A stretch of 27,195 bases of DNA from Actinomycetota bacterium (GTDB taxonomy: Bacteria; Actinomycetota; Actinomycetes; Mycobacteriales; Mycobacteriaceae): contig SYAB01000033.1 of the NCBI GenBank assembly GCA_005787665.1, forward strand, positions 1 through 27,195, given 5' to 3'. The notes below the pieces were generated by a model. That model was not told the origin of the DNA, ran no database searches, and saw only the letters and a list, made by a program, of their open reading frames with translations. The position numbers and the translations under genes are program-made. Positions 1 through 7,586 of the stretch are shown here, piece after piece (the stretch's first letter is position 1; each line of letters starts with the position of its first letter).

Positions 1-1
1 C

Positions 2-1657
2 AGTGTCGGGCTGGTCGAAGCCTATCTGCGTCGGATCGACGCCTATGACCGTCATGGGCCGACGTTGAATGCGATCGTCGTCGATAACGCCGACGCGCTG
101 GCTGACGCCGCGGCCTCCGATCGGCGCAGGTCGCGGGGGGAACTGCTCGGCCCGCTGGATGGCATCCCCTACACGGCCAAGGACAGCTACCTGGCCAAGG
201 GCCTGACCGCGGCGGCGGGATCGCATGCCTTCGAAAACCTGACCGCGCAGAAGGACGCCTTCACGATTGCACGACTTCGCGGCGGTGGTGCGATTCTCCT
301 CGGACTGACGAATATGCCGCCGATGGCCAACGGGGGCATGCAGCGCGGCCTTTACGGCCGGGCCGAAAGTCCCTACAACGAGCGGTTTCTGACTTCCGCT
401 TTCGGCTCGGGATCGTCGAACGGATCCGGCACCGCCACCGCGGCGAGCTTCGCGGCGTTCGGGCTGGGGGAGGAGACCTGGTCCAGCGGCAGGGCGCCGG
501 CCACGAACAACGCACTGTGCGCCTACACCCCCTCGCGAGGGGTGATCTCCGTGCGGGGGAACTGGCCGCTGGTGCCCACCATGGATGTGGTGGTCCCGCA
601 CACCCGCACGATGGCCGACATGTTCGAGGTGCTCGACGTCATCGTCGCCGACGACCCGGAACAGCGGGGCGACCTGTGGCGGATGCAGCCGTGGGTCAAG
701 ATCCGGCCCGCCTCCACGGTGCGGCCGAGGTCCTACCGGGCGCTCGGGCCCGTCGACCGGGCGGCTGCCGAGCGCACGCTGGCCGGTAAGCGATTCGGTG
801 TGCCGCGCATGTATGTCAACGCCGACCCGGAAGCCGGGGTCGGCGAGAACCTCGGTATCGGGGGGCCGACCGGTCAGCGCATCGAGACCCGGAGGTCCGT
901 TCTCGATCTGTTCGGAGCCGCGGGAGCCGATCTGACCGCCGCGGGGGCCGATATCGTCCTGATCGATTTCCCGGTGGTCTCCAATTACGAACGCGACCGA
1001 GCGGAGGCGCCGTCGATTCGCACCCGCGGACTGGTCAGCCCGGAGTTCCTGGACCGCGAGATTCTCGACCTGTCGGCATGGGCCTGGGACGACTTCCTGC
1101 GCGCCAATGGTGACCCGCACATACCCACCCTCGCCGAGGTCGACGGCAGTCGTATCTGGATCAATCCTCCTGGCGCACTGCCGGACCGGGTGCAGGGATT
1201 CGGCGACGGTAGCGACGACATCAACGGCTACCCGGACTTCATTCGCGAGCACCCCATCGAATCGTTCCTGGATATTCCGCACCTCGAGCAAGGACTTCGC
1301 GGACTGGAGAGGACCCGCCGCGTCGACCTCGAGGAGTGGATGCACCGCAGGCGCCTCGACGCGGTGATCTTTCCCACCGTCGCCGACGTCGGACCGGCCG
1401 ACATGGACGTCAACCCGGCCTCGGCCGACCTGGGCTGGCGCAACGGCGTGTGGGTCGCCAACGGCAACCTCGTCCCACGGCATCTGGGTATCCCCACCGT
1501 GACGGTGCCGATGGGCACCATGGCAGATATCGGCATGCCCGTCGGGCTGACGTTCGCCGGCCGTGCCTACGACGACACGGCGCTACTGTCCTTCGCGGCA
1601 GCCTTCGAAGCAACCGGCGTGCGACGTACTCCACCGCCCCGTACCCCGCCACTATGA
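2..1657 (+). CDS. Amidase-signature family amidase (5' end outside window)
   Basis: An amidase-signature enzyme expected to hydrolyse a carboxamide or carbamoyl-type substrate to acid plus ammonia, in the cytoplasm. The reading frame is open to the window edge and a typical amidase N-terminal helix (LVEAYLRRIDAYD) precedes the internal TTG at 65, so the true start lies outside. Counting from TTG 65, the catalytic Lys is residue 39 (YTAKDSY). The cis-Ser loop reads SGSSNGSGT. The nucleophile segment reads GEETWSSGRAPA in place of the usual GTDTGGSIRxPA, so the second Ser is kept but the glycines before it are changed. A C-terminal block (GIPTVTVPMG, GLTFAGRAYDD) is also typical. The stop is 13 nt before aguA, which suggests one operon. 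The substrate is unknown; N-carbamoylputrescine is a speculative option from the neighbour. The family call is firm. Confidence 0.9.
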   Translation, partial: SVGLVEAYLRRIDAYDRHGPTLNAIVVDNADALADAAASDRRRSRGELLGPLDGIPYTAKDSYLAKGLTAAAGSHAFENLTAQKDAFTIARLRGGGAILLGLTNMPPMANGGMQRGLYGRAESPYNERFLTSAFGSGSSNGSGTATAASFAAFGLGEETWSSGRAPATNNALCAYTPSRGVISVRGNWPLVPTMDVVVPHTRTMADMFEVLDVIVADDPEQRGDLWRMQPWVKIRPASTVRPRSYRALGPVDRAAAERTLAGKRFGVPRMYVNADPEAGVGENLGIGGPTGQRIETRRSVLDLFGAAGADLTAAGADIVLIDFPVVSNYERDRAEAPSIRTRGLVSPEFLDREILDLSAWAWDDFLRANGDPHIPTLAEVDGSRIWINPPGALPDRVQGFGDGSDDINGYPDFIREHPIESFLDIPHLEQGLRGLERTRRVDLEEWMHRRRLDAVIFPTVADVGPADMDVNPASADLGWRNGVWVANGNLVPRHLGIPTVTVPMGTMADIGMPVGLTFAGRAYDDTALLSFAAAFEATGVRRTPPPRTPPL

Positions 1658-1670
1658 GAGGTCCTCACCG

Positions 1671-2711
1671 ATGAGCACTGTTGCGAAGCCGGACTACCGG
1701 ATGCCGGCCGAATACGCACCGCAGGAACGGATCTGGATGGCATTTCCCTGCGAAGGCTATTCACTGGGCGACACCGACGAGGCCCGGCACGAGGCGCGAT
1801 CGACCTGGGCCGCCGTCGCCCACGCCGTCGCCGAGTTCGAACCCGTCACCATGGTCGTGCACCCGCGGGAACGCGCCATCGCCGAGAAGTACCTGTCGGC
1901 GGGCGTCGACCTCATCGAGGCCCCGGTCAATGACGCCTGGATGCGCGATATCGGGCCGACGTTCGTGCACGCCGCCGACGGCTCCGTCGCCGCGGTGGAC
2001 TGGGTGTTCAACGGTTGGGGTGCCCAGGACTGGGCGCAGTGGGATCTCGACGCCCGGATCGGCCGCGTCGTCGCCGATGCGGCGGGCGTTCCGGTAATCG
2101 ATTCGGAGATGGTCAATGAGGGCGGCGGCATCCAGGTCGACGGCGAGGGCACCGTGCTGGTCACCGATACCGTCCAACTCGATCCCGGCCGCAATCCGGG
2201 CCTGAGCCGCCAGGACGTGGAGGCGGAACTGGCCCGCACCATCGGGTCCACCCACGCGGTCTGGCTTCCGCGCGGCCTGACGCGCGACTTCGAGCGGTTC
2301 GGCACTCGCGGGCACGTCGACATCGTCGCCGCGATCACCTCGCCGGGCCGCCTGCTGCTACACACCCAGCGCGATGAAGCCCATCCCGACTATGAGGTGT
2401 GCCGGGAGATCCGAGCCGCGTTGGAGTCCACTCATGACGCGGCGGGGCGCCGGTGGGAGATCACCGAGATGCCCGCTCCGGAAACGCTGACCGATGCCGA
2501 CGGCTTCGTCGACTACAGCTATATCAATCATCTGCTGGTCAACGGCGGGGTGATCGCCTGCGGATTCGGCGATGCCCGGGACGCCGATGCGGTGGCGATC
2601 CTGGCCGAGCAGTACCCGGGCCGCCGGGTGGTCACCGTCGATGCCCGCCCGTTGTTCGAGCGTGGCGGCGGAATCCACTGCATCACACAACAACAACCGT
2701 CGCCGCGGTAG
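1671..2711 (+). CDS. aguA: Agmatine deiminase
   Basis: Hydrolyses agmatine to N-carbamoylputrescine and ammonia, a step from arginine to putrescine, in the cytoplasm. It belongs to the peptidylarginine-deiminase-like pentein family. The 346-residue length is normal. Visible motifs from ATG 1671: W22MAFP; N87DAWMRDIGP with the substrate-binding Asp; NEGGGIQVDG; RGH215VD; and the C-terminal GGGIHC337ITQQQP holding the nucleophilic Cys. The frame is open back to 1563, but ATG 1671 is preceded by GAGAGG and begins the conserved protein, so I chose it. It follows the amidase by 13 nt. The usual next enzyme, a nitrilase-family N-carbamoylputrescine amidohydrolase, is not in the window, so the adjacent amidase may serve that step (inference). 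The family call is very secure. Confidence 0.95.
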   Translation: MSTVAKPDYRMPAEYAPQERIWMAFPCEGYSLGDTDEARHEARSTWAAVAHAVAEFEPVTMVVHPRERAIAEKYLSAGVDLIEAPVNDAWMRDIGPTFVHAADGSVAAVDWVFNGWGAQDWAQWDLDARIGRVVADAAGVPVIDSEMVNEGGGIQVDGEGTVLVTDTVQLDPGRNPGLSRQDVEAELARTIGSTHAVWLPRGLTRDFERFGTRGHVDIVAAITSPGRLLLHTQRDEAHPDYEVCREIRAALESTHDAAGRRWEITEMPAPETLTDADGFVDYSYINHLLVNGGVIACGFGDARDADAVAILAEQYPGRRVVTVDARPLFERGGGIHCITQQQPSPR

Positions 2712-2738
2712 CAGAGACCGGGTGCCATCACTGCGACA

Positions 2739-2819
2739 TCACACCTCGGTGATCGAGTTGTGGCTGATCGCGGTCACCTCGACGGTACAGCTCGCCAACT
2801 CGACCCGGTCGCCCGCCAT
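2739..2819 (-). other. Possible gene fragment, 26 codons
   Basis: An ATG-to-TGA frame of 26 residues (begins MAGDRVELASC, ends SITEV) downstream of blaI and in the same frame as it after the blaI stop. The segment between the two (PLLRRLLMAGD) also reads like protein. It may be the eroded C-terminus of a former neighbour, or read-through noise. No family recognised and no ribosome-binding site seen. Apart from this, the gap between aguA and blaI (2712-2840) shows nothing. Confidence 0.2.
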
Positions 2820-2840
2820 GAGCAATCGACGAAGTAGCGG

Positions 2841-3203
2841 CTAGGCGAGCGCGCGACGCAAGGCCTCGACCTCGTCGGCTCCCACCCGCGTGACGAAATG
2901 TCTGAGTGCGGCGTGCCGACCGCCGATATCTCTGGCCTGATGAAGCGCGTCGAACATCAGATCCGCGACCAGTTCCTCGCGGCCGTGATTCGGCGCGTAC
3001 TGGTACGCGCGGTGATCCCGAATCTGGACCACCAGGCTCTTGCCGGCGAGCCGCTGTAGGACCGTCATCACGGTGCTGTACGCCAGTTCGCGATGGGCGG
3101 ACAAAGCGCGGTGGACCTGACGTACCGTCTGGGGTCCGCCCGTCTCCCACAGTTCGTCCATAATCGCTCGTTCAAGACTGCCCAACCGTCTCGGCGCTGC
3201 CAT
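2841..3203 (-). CDS. blaI: BlaI/MecI-family transcriptional repressor
   Basis: A winged-helix repressor of the BlaI/MecI/CopY family, 120 residues from ATG 3203. In mycobacteria BlaI represses the beta-lactamase gene and is inactivated through the membrane sensor protease BlaR. Recognisable: the N-terminal LGSLERAIMDELW, the recognition-helix region (RELAYSTVMTVLQRLAGK), the wing (DHRAYQYAP) and the dimerising C-terminal helices. ATG 3203 was chosen because GGAGG lies 8 nt upstream; an in-frame ATG at 3209 would be only 2 nt from it. It ends at RRALA, shorter than my recollection of the M. tuberculosis protein. No blaR or beta-lactamase gene of class A type is adjacent, so its target and inducer are unknown; it could be an orphan BlaI-like regulator. 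Confidence 0.88.
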   Translation of the reverse strand: MAAPRRLGSLERAIMDELWETGGPQTVRQVHRALSAHRELAYSTVMTVLQRLAGKSLVVQIRDHRAYQYAPNHGREELVADLMFDALHQARDIGGRHAALRHFVTRVGADEVEALRRALA

Positions 3204-3227
3204 TCCCATCGCCTCCTTCGCGAACAC

Positions 3228-3440
3228 CCAGAAAATGCGTTACCTAACTAGTCGTTCGTGGGAGCACGCTGGTTCCCCGCCTGCGATTGGTCGTCGGACC
3301 GGCGGTGGCTTGCTGTCCAGGATGCGTGTTCGCTGCGGGTCGTAGAACGCACCGGGCCGCCGAGTGCGTGGCGGCCCCCATGTAGCCGACCCACTGGCCG
3401 TCGACCGTCACCTCGTTGCCGAACAGGTCGGCGGTAGTGG
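3228..3440. other. Non-coding, apparently decayed sequence
   Basis: No convincing gene. On the minus strand, short protein-like stretches appear in different frames (ADLFGNEVTVDGQWVGYMG in one; AFYDPQRTRILDSKPPP, ending at a TAA near 3241, in another), as expected of a gene broken by frameshifts. It lies directly downstream of the DUF427-like relic at 3434-3490 but does not resemble the rest of DUF427. Confidence 0.4.
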
Positions 3441-3490
3441 TTACCCTCGATCACTACCGTCCCCTCCGACTCCGTCGCGAGGGGGGGTCA
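3434..3490 (-). pseudogene. DUF427-like gene relic
   Basis: On the minus strand this reads TESEGTVVIEGNHY, matching AESDATIVVEGNHY in the intact DUF427 gene at 16100-16387. At DNA level 3434-3474 matches 16313-16353 at 37 of 41 positions by my count. An in-frame TGA at 3488-3490 closes the frame upstream and homology stops after the NHY codons. It overlaps, in another frame, the 3' end of the AraC-type gene, whose TAA stop lies within the relic. Confidence 0.6.
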
Positions 3491-4589
3491 TCATCGCCGC
3501 GGTCGGGCCGGAATCATCCTGGCTACATGTCAAACTGGAAAGGGTTCGTCGACGCCTAACCGCCGGGGCTCGCCGGGCGAGCCGGAACTGGCGGGGCGAG
3601 CGCCCCGTCCACCGGGTGAAGGCGTGGGTGAAGCTCGCGGTCTCGGCGTAACCCAACTGCCTGCCGATTGCCTCGACGGACAGATCCCCGGCGAGCATCT
3701 GCTCGGCCCGGGCCCGCCGGATCTCGGCGGTCAGATCGCGGTAGGAGGTTTCCTCGTCGCTGAGTTTGCGACGCAGGGTGCGCGGGTCGAGGTGCAACTC
3801 GTCGGCGACCTCCTGCATCGACGGGAAGCGCGACGGGTCGTGCAGGATCCGGCTGCGGACCTGACCGGCCACCCCCACCCGCAGGAGTCGGCTGTCGAGC
3901 AGTTGACGGCACTGCCGTTCGAAAACCCTGGTGGTGTTCGGATCAGATTGGGGCAGAGCGACATCGAGCAATCCCGGCGGGCCGCCGATACGGTTCTGCG
4001 GCCGATCGGGGCGAACGTCGGCGGTCAGTGACCAGGTGTCTGCCAATCGTTGCGCCCTCCTCGGATCAAGTGTCGTCTCCACCCACTCGACCGCGAGGGC
4101 CACGTTGGCGCCGTCCAGTACGGCGGCCAGGCCCGCAAGGTCACGTTCGACGATGAACGGCCGGATCTCCGCGGGGATGTCGCGGTCGTCGGCGATCAGG
4201 TATTCGGATCGGCCGTCATCGCCGATCGTGAAGCGCACATGCGAGGGGAGGAGGGCCTGATACGGCAGGATTCGCTCCAGCCCCTCGCGAACGGTCGCGC
4301 TGGTGAGGAACGCGAATCCCAGCACCCCGAGGCGGCCCAGGGTGCTGAACCCGCCGACGTCCACACCCAGGCCCGGCCGGTCGCCGAGTCGGGCCACGAT
4401 ATTGCTGACCACCCGGAACTCCTGGTGCGCCCAGATCTCCTGGTTCTCGTCCTCCAGGTTCTGCGCGGTCAGGCCGGTTTCGGCCAGGCAGTCCTCGACC
4501 GTCATCGAATCCGCGACTGCCTGCAGCATGATCCGCACACCTTCGGTGCCGCGCGGCACCGCCCAGACGGGGATATCGCGGACAGGCAC
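3441..4589 (-). CDS. AraC-family transcriptional regulator
   Basis: A DNA-binding regulator with an N-terminal arabinose-binding-like (OruR/MmsR type) domain over about residues 10-220 and a C-terminal AraC double helix-turn-helix over about 255-336 (MQEVADELHLDPRTLRRKL and LGYAETASFTHAFTRWTG, ending SPRQFR). After QFR comes a 46-residue low-complexity tail that runs into the DUF427 relic, so the original stop was probably lost or moved. The start is GTG 4589: the stretch VPRGTEGVRIMLQ just after it is the usual N-terminus of this family; ATG 4529 is an alternative. It is divergent from the desaturase-reductase gene with 72 nt between starts, so it probably controls that gene and itself. The inducer is unknown; a fatty acid or membrane signal is a guess. 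Confidence 0.88.
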   Translation of the reverse strand: MPVRDIPVWAVPRGTEGVRIMLQAVADSMTVEDCLAETGLTAQNLEDENQEIWAHQEFRVVSNIVARLGDRPGLGVDVGGFSTLGRLGVLGFAFLTSATVREGLERILPYQALLPSHVRFTIGDDGRSEYLIADDRDIPAEIRPFIVERDLAGLAAVLDGANVALAVEWVETTLDPRRAQRLADTWSLTADVRPDRPQNRIGGPPGLLDVALPQSDPNTTRVFERQCRQLLDSRLLRVGVAGQVRSRILHDPSRFPSMQEVADELHLDPRTLRRKLSDEETSYRDLTAEIRRARAEQMLAGDLSVEAIGRQLGYAETASFTHAFTRWTGRSPRQFRLARRAPAVRRRRTLSSLTCSQDDSGPTAAMMTPPRDGVGGDGSDRG

Positions 4590-4595
4590 TGTCCG
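4579..4595. promoter_or_regulatory. Inverted repeat, candidate AraC-regulator operator
   Basis: A perfect 7-bp inverted repeat with 3-bp spacer (CGGACAG-GCA-CTGTCCG) covering the GTG start of the AraC-type gene. GTCCG recurs at 4612-4616, and GGACA at 4621-4625 mirrors the TGTCC at 4590-4594. It sits in the divergent promoter region, so autoregulation or control of the desaturase gene is plausible. Confidence 0.4.
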
Positions 4596-4597
4596 AA

Positions 4598-4603
4598 ATT
4601 ATC
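4598..4603 (-). promoter_or_regulatory. Candidate -10 box for the AraC-type gene
   Basis: GATAAT on the minus strand (5 of 6 to TATAAT), 8 nt before the GTG start at 4589, in the only AT-rich patch of this gap. No good -35 is visible. With no ribosome-binding site upstream of the GTG, a leaderless or near-leaderless transcript is likely. Confidence 0.35.
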
Positions 4604-4625
4604 AAATCATCGTCCGCTCGGGACA

Positions 4626-4654
4626 TTAACTCCCGCCAGCCGGTTCCCTACCGT
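4626..4654 (+). promoter_or_regulatory. Candidate promoter of the desaturase-reductase gene
   Basis: TTAACT (4 of 6 to TTGACA), 17 nt spacer, then TACCGT (fits TANNNT) at 4649-4654, 7 nt before ATG 4662. The start codon lacks a ribosome-binding site, so transcription could begin at or next to the ATG. Confidence 0.35.
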
Positions 4655-4661
4655 TGATCCC

Positions 4662-6848
4662 ATGCCGTCCACCGCTGTCGCCACCGACCGGACCTCGCTC
4701 GCCGACGAACTGCAGGCTCTCTACGAGCAGACCCGCGCCGAGATGGGGGACGCCGACCTCGCACACATCCGCACGGTGACCGCTTATGGGCAGGCGATCA
4801 ACGCCCGGCGCCTGGAGCTACTGCGCGACGGCGGCCTGCGGGCCGCCCGCCGTGCCGCGGTTCTGGAGATGCTGTATCGGGTACTGCAGTTCTCCGAACT
4901 CGGCCACAACATCCTGCACGGTTCCTACGACCACCTGCCGGGCAACGGCGAGTACCACTCCGAGCGCTACGACTGGGATTTCAACGTCGACACCGCGCAG
5001 TGGAAGGTGATGCATCACGAGGGCCATCACCCCAACACCAACGTGATCGGCAAGGACCACGACCTCGGCTACAGCGTCATGCGCGGCCAGGCGGCCCAGG
5101 ACTGGTTCGGCCACCACGCCGTCCAACTGGTGTTGTTCGGTGCGGCGTCGCCGTTCTTCACCCAACTCGCGCCGTTCCTCATCGCCAACATCACTCGCAA
5201 GATCGAGGGCAAGCGGTTCTGGTGCCGCGACACCCTGCGGGCCCCCGCCCGCATCGCCTGGGCCGACACCAAGCGTCGCTTGATCACCGAGCCACGGGCG
5301 GCGGGGTCGCGGTTCCTGCCGACGTTGCTGGCCAACCACATCGGCGGCGCCGCGGGATACCTGGCGGTGCTGTTCCTGGTCGCGATCGAGCACCACGCCG
5401 GTGAGACGGAGGTCTTCGCCGACCCGGGACCGGAGGAGACCCACGACGAGTACTACCGGCGCCAGATCCGCGGTACCCGCAACTTCCTGCGCAGCAACAA
5501 GCTGGACTCGGCCCTACAACGGATCCTCGAGGAGGAGGTGCCCTTCGAGAGCCGTCCGGACTTCCGGATCTTCTACGGCGGCCTGGACACTCACGTCGAG
5601 CACCATCTGTTCCCCGACCTGCCGCCCGACCGGCAACGCCGGATCGCACCCCGGGTCAAGGAGATCGTCCTTCGCCATGGATTGCCGTACCACGAGACCC
5701 CCCTGGCGGAGACGGCCGCCCTGCTGCTCAAGGCGCTGACCGGATTGTCGATTCCGGTCGGCGAACGGGAGGCCGATCACCCGTTGGCGATGCTGAGGCG
5801 CCCGGCCGAGTTGCCTCGCCGGCTGGCATCCGGTCTGCGGTACCGGACCTTGCCGGACGCGCCCTACCTGGACAAGCCCCGCTGGTACAACGTGCCGGCT
5901 CGAGTCGTCGGCACCGAGCCGATGATCGGTGGCCAGGCCCGGTTGATCCGGCTGGAGAAGCCGCGGGGCTGGGACGACGTCTGCTGGGACCCGGGGGCCT
6001 TTGTCTCCCTGCGCGTCTCGGATGGCGACGACCATCTCATCCGTCAATACAGTCTGCTGAAGGACAGCGACGGCTCAGACACGATGGATATCTGCGTCAA
6101 GCGGGTCAGGGACGGTCGGGCTTCGGCCCTGCTCAACGACGACGTGCGCCCGGGTTCTTATCTGACGCTGCTGGGCCCGCCGGTGTCCAGCGGCGGACTG
6201 GCCACCCCGGACGTACCGGCACGCGGGTTGTTCCTCGCCGGGGGAGTCGGCATCACCCCGCTCCTGAGCCAGTTGCGCAAGATCGCGCGGGGCGACGGCC
6301 CGAGGGATGCGGTGCTGCTGTACTTCAACCGTGACAGCCGCTCCATCCTGTTTCGCGACGAGATCGAGTCGCTCGGGCTGATCGAGGGAATCACCGTTCA
6401 CCTGTTCACCGGCCTTCGGCCGACAGCCGAACTGATCGGCACGCTGGTGCCCGATGCCGCTGGTCGGGAGAGCTTCGTCTGTGCGCCAGAGGGATTCGTC
6501 GACGCTGTGCGCGGCTATCTCGCCGACATGGGACAGGATTCGGAGTGCTTCCTCACCGAGTCGTTCGCCACGCCTGCGCTTTCCCGGCCCGCCGATGACG
6601 GCAGCCGCTACCAGATCACCTTCACCCGTAGCCGGCGCAGCATCGAGGTGGACGGCGCCACGACACTGCTGGAGGCCGCCAACCGGGTGGGTATCCGGGT
6701 GCCCACCGGCTGCCGCAGCGGACTGTGCCGCGCCTGCGTGACCCCCAAACTGAGCGGTGTCACCCAACGTGAGGACGCCGCGGCCGGCATGCGGCGTATC
6801 ACGGTGTGCGACAGCGTGGCCTGCTCGGATATCGAACTAGATCTGTGA
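4662..6848 (+). CDS. Fatty acid desaturase fused to ferredoxin-NAD(P)H reductase
   Basis: A 728-residue fusion. Residues about 1-365 are a membrane-type acyl-CoA/fatty acid desaturase with three His boxes for the di-iron centre: H82NILH, H118HEGHH and H311VEHH. Residues about 410-728 are a reductase: FAD-binding RQYSLLKD, nucleotide-binding LAGGVGITPLLSQ, and a C-terminal plant-type 2Fe-2S domain with C684, C689, C692 and a fourth Cys at 716 or 721. Together these should carry electrons from NAD(P)H through FAD and 2Fe-2S to the di-iron site and insert a double bond into an acyl chain at the membrane. In M. tuberculosis the comparable desaturase DesA3 and its reductase are separate genes (known); here they are one chain. 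ATG 4662 was chosen because upstream frame merely runs antisense to the AraC-type gene. Confidence 0.92.
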   Translation: MPSTAVATDRTSLADELQALYEQTRAEMGDADLAHIRTVTAYGQAINARRLELLRDGGLRAARRAAVLEMLYRVLQFSELGHNILHGSYDHLPGNGEYHSERYDWDFNVDTAQWKVMHHEGHHPNTNVIGKDHDLGYSVMRGQAAQDWFGHHAVQLVLFGAASPFFTQLAPFLIANITRKIEGKRFWCRDTLRAPARIAWADTKRRLITEPRAAGSRFLPTLLANHIGGAAGYLAVLFLVAIEHHAGETEVFADPGPEETHDEYYRRQIRGTRNFLRSNKLDSALQRILEEEVPFESRPDFRIFYGGLDTHVEHHLFPDLPPDRQRRIAPRVKEIVLRHGLPYHETPLAETAALLLKALTGLSIPVGEREADHPLAMLRRPAELPRRLASGLRYRTLPDAPYLDKPRWYNVPARVVGTEPMIGGQARLIRLEKPRGWDDVCWDPGAFVSLRVSDGDDHLIRQYSLLKDSDGSDTMDICVKRVRDGRASALLNDDVRPGSYLTLLGPPVSSGGLATPDVPARGLFLAGGVGITPLLSQLRKIARGDGPRDAVLLYFNRDSRSILFRDEIESLGLIEGITVHLFTGLRPTAELIGTLVPDAAGRESFVCAPEGFVDAVRGYLADMGQDSECFLTESFATPALSRPADDGSRYQITFTRSRRSIEVDGATTLLEAANRVGIRVPTGCRSGLCRACVTPKLSGVTQREDAAAGMRRITVCDSVACSDIELDL

Positions 6849-6959
6849 TCAAGCGCCGCCTGATATCGGCGCGCCGCAGCTCGTTGATCGTCAACACGGC
6901 GTGCGGCGACTCGACGGTCAACGTCGTGATCCCGCGGCGGCGCACAGAAGGGCCTGGGT

Positions 6960-7586
6960 ATGGCCCGCGACTCCGACCCACTTACCTATGCCGGAGCCTT
7001 GACCTACGTCCTCGGCGCGGGAATCGGCTTTGGTGTCCTGCTGTCCGATGATGCCGTCATGCGCGAGATTGAAAATGCCGTCGTAATCGCCGAACGCGCC
7101 TGCGACGACTTCGCCGTATCCCACGTGATGGTGACCCTGGGACTGGCGCTGGTGCACCGCTCCACGGCAGCGGAGCGTGACCGTGGACAACAGATCCTTA
7201 CTGAGGTCGGGGACGTGTTTCTGCGCGAAGAACACCACGTGGGCGACCTGCCGATGGTTTCTATCTACACCGCTCGCGAGATGGCCCGGGAGGGACAACT
7301 GCTGGGGTACGGCATCAACGCGACCGGCGTTCTGGTGGAAACACTGCTGGATCGCGGGAACGAGGATGACATCACCGAGGCGGAAGCCGCAGTGCAGCGG
7401 CTGGCGGCAGAACCGGCCCCGGACCGTGCAGCGATGCGTGACATCTGGCTGCTGCGGATGCATGCCTTGGTGGCGCGCTCCCGCGGCGACGACGTGAACT
7501 ATCGCGGATATCGGGACCGCTACCGCTCCGTGGCGGCCACCCTCGGGTTCGAGGGTCATATCGCCTGGGCCGAAGCACTGCCTTAG
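6960..7586 (+). CDS. Truncated C-terminal tail of a cyclase/ATPase-TPR regulator (probable pseudogene)
   Basis: A 208-residue frame resembling only the C-terminal helical repeat part of the large cyclase-STAND-TPR regulators common in mycobacteria (for example GVLVETLLDRG, IWLLRMHALVARSRGD and the ending GFEGHIAWAEALP). Cyclase and ATPase parts are absent and stop codons lie upstream in the frame (for example TGA 6927-6929). The junction YTAREMAREGQLLG looks shortened compared with what I remember of full-length relatives, which suggests an internal deletion. An AGAAGG lies 8 nt before ATG 6960, so it could still be translated. GC is low for the window: 33 of 60 in the line starting at 7021. 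It ends tail to tail with the intact cyclase gene, the two stop codons sharing bases in TTAG (7583-7586). The 111 nt upstream of the ATG hold no other gene. Confidence 0.6.
   Translation: MARDSDPLTYAGALTYVLGAGIGFGVLLSDDAVMREIENAVVIAERACDDFAVSHVMVTLGLALVHRSTAAERDRGQQILTEVGDVFLREEHHVGDLPMVSIYTAREMAREGQLLGYGINATGVLVETLLDRGNEDDITEAEAAVQRLAAEPAPDRAAMRDIWLLRMHALVARSRGDDVNYRGYRDRYRSVAATLGFEGHIAWAEALP

Noticed and set aside
3481..3487. Run of seven G as a possible slippage site linking the AraC-type frame to the DUF427 relic
   Set aside because: The relic has no homology beyond about 14 codons, so slippage would not make a meaningful product; a sequencing error here would only alter the non-family tail of the AraC-type protein.
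4050..4661. N-terminal extension of the desaturase-reductase frame
   Set aside because: This part runs antisense to the AraC-type gene and reads as non-family sequence; the desaturase begins naturally at ATG 4662.
6883..6895. Inverted repeat GTTGA-TCG-TCAAC after the desaturase-reductase gene, as a terminator
   Set aside because: The stem is only 5 bp, not G/C-rich, and no U-tract follows.
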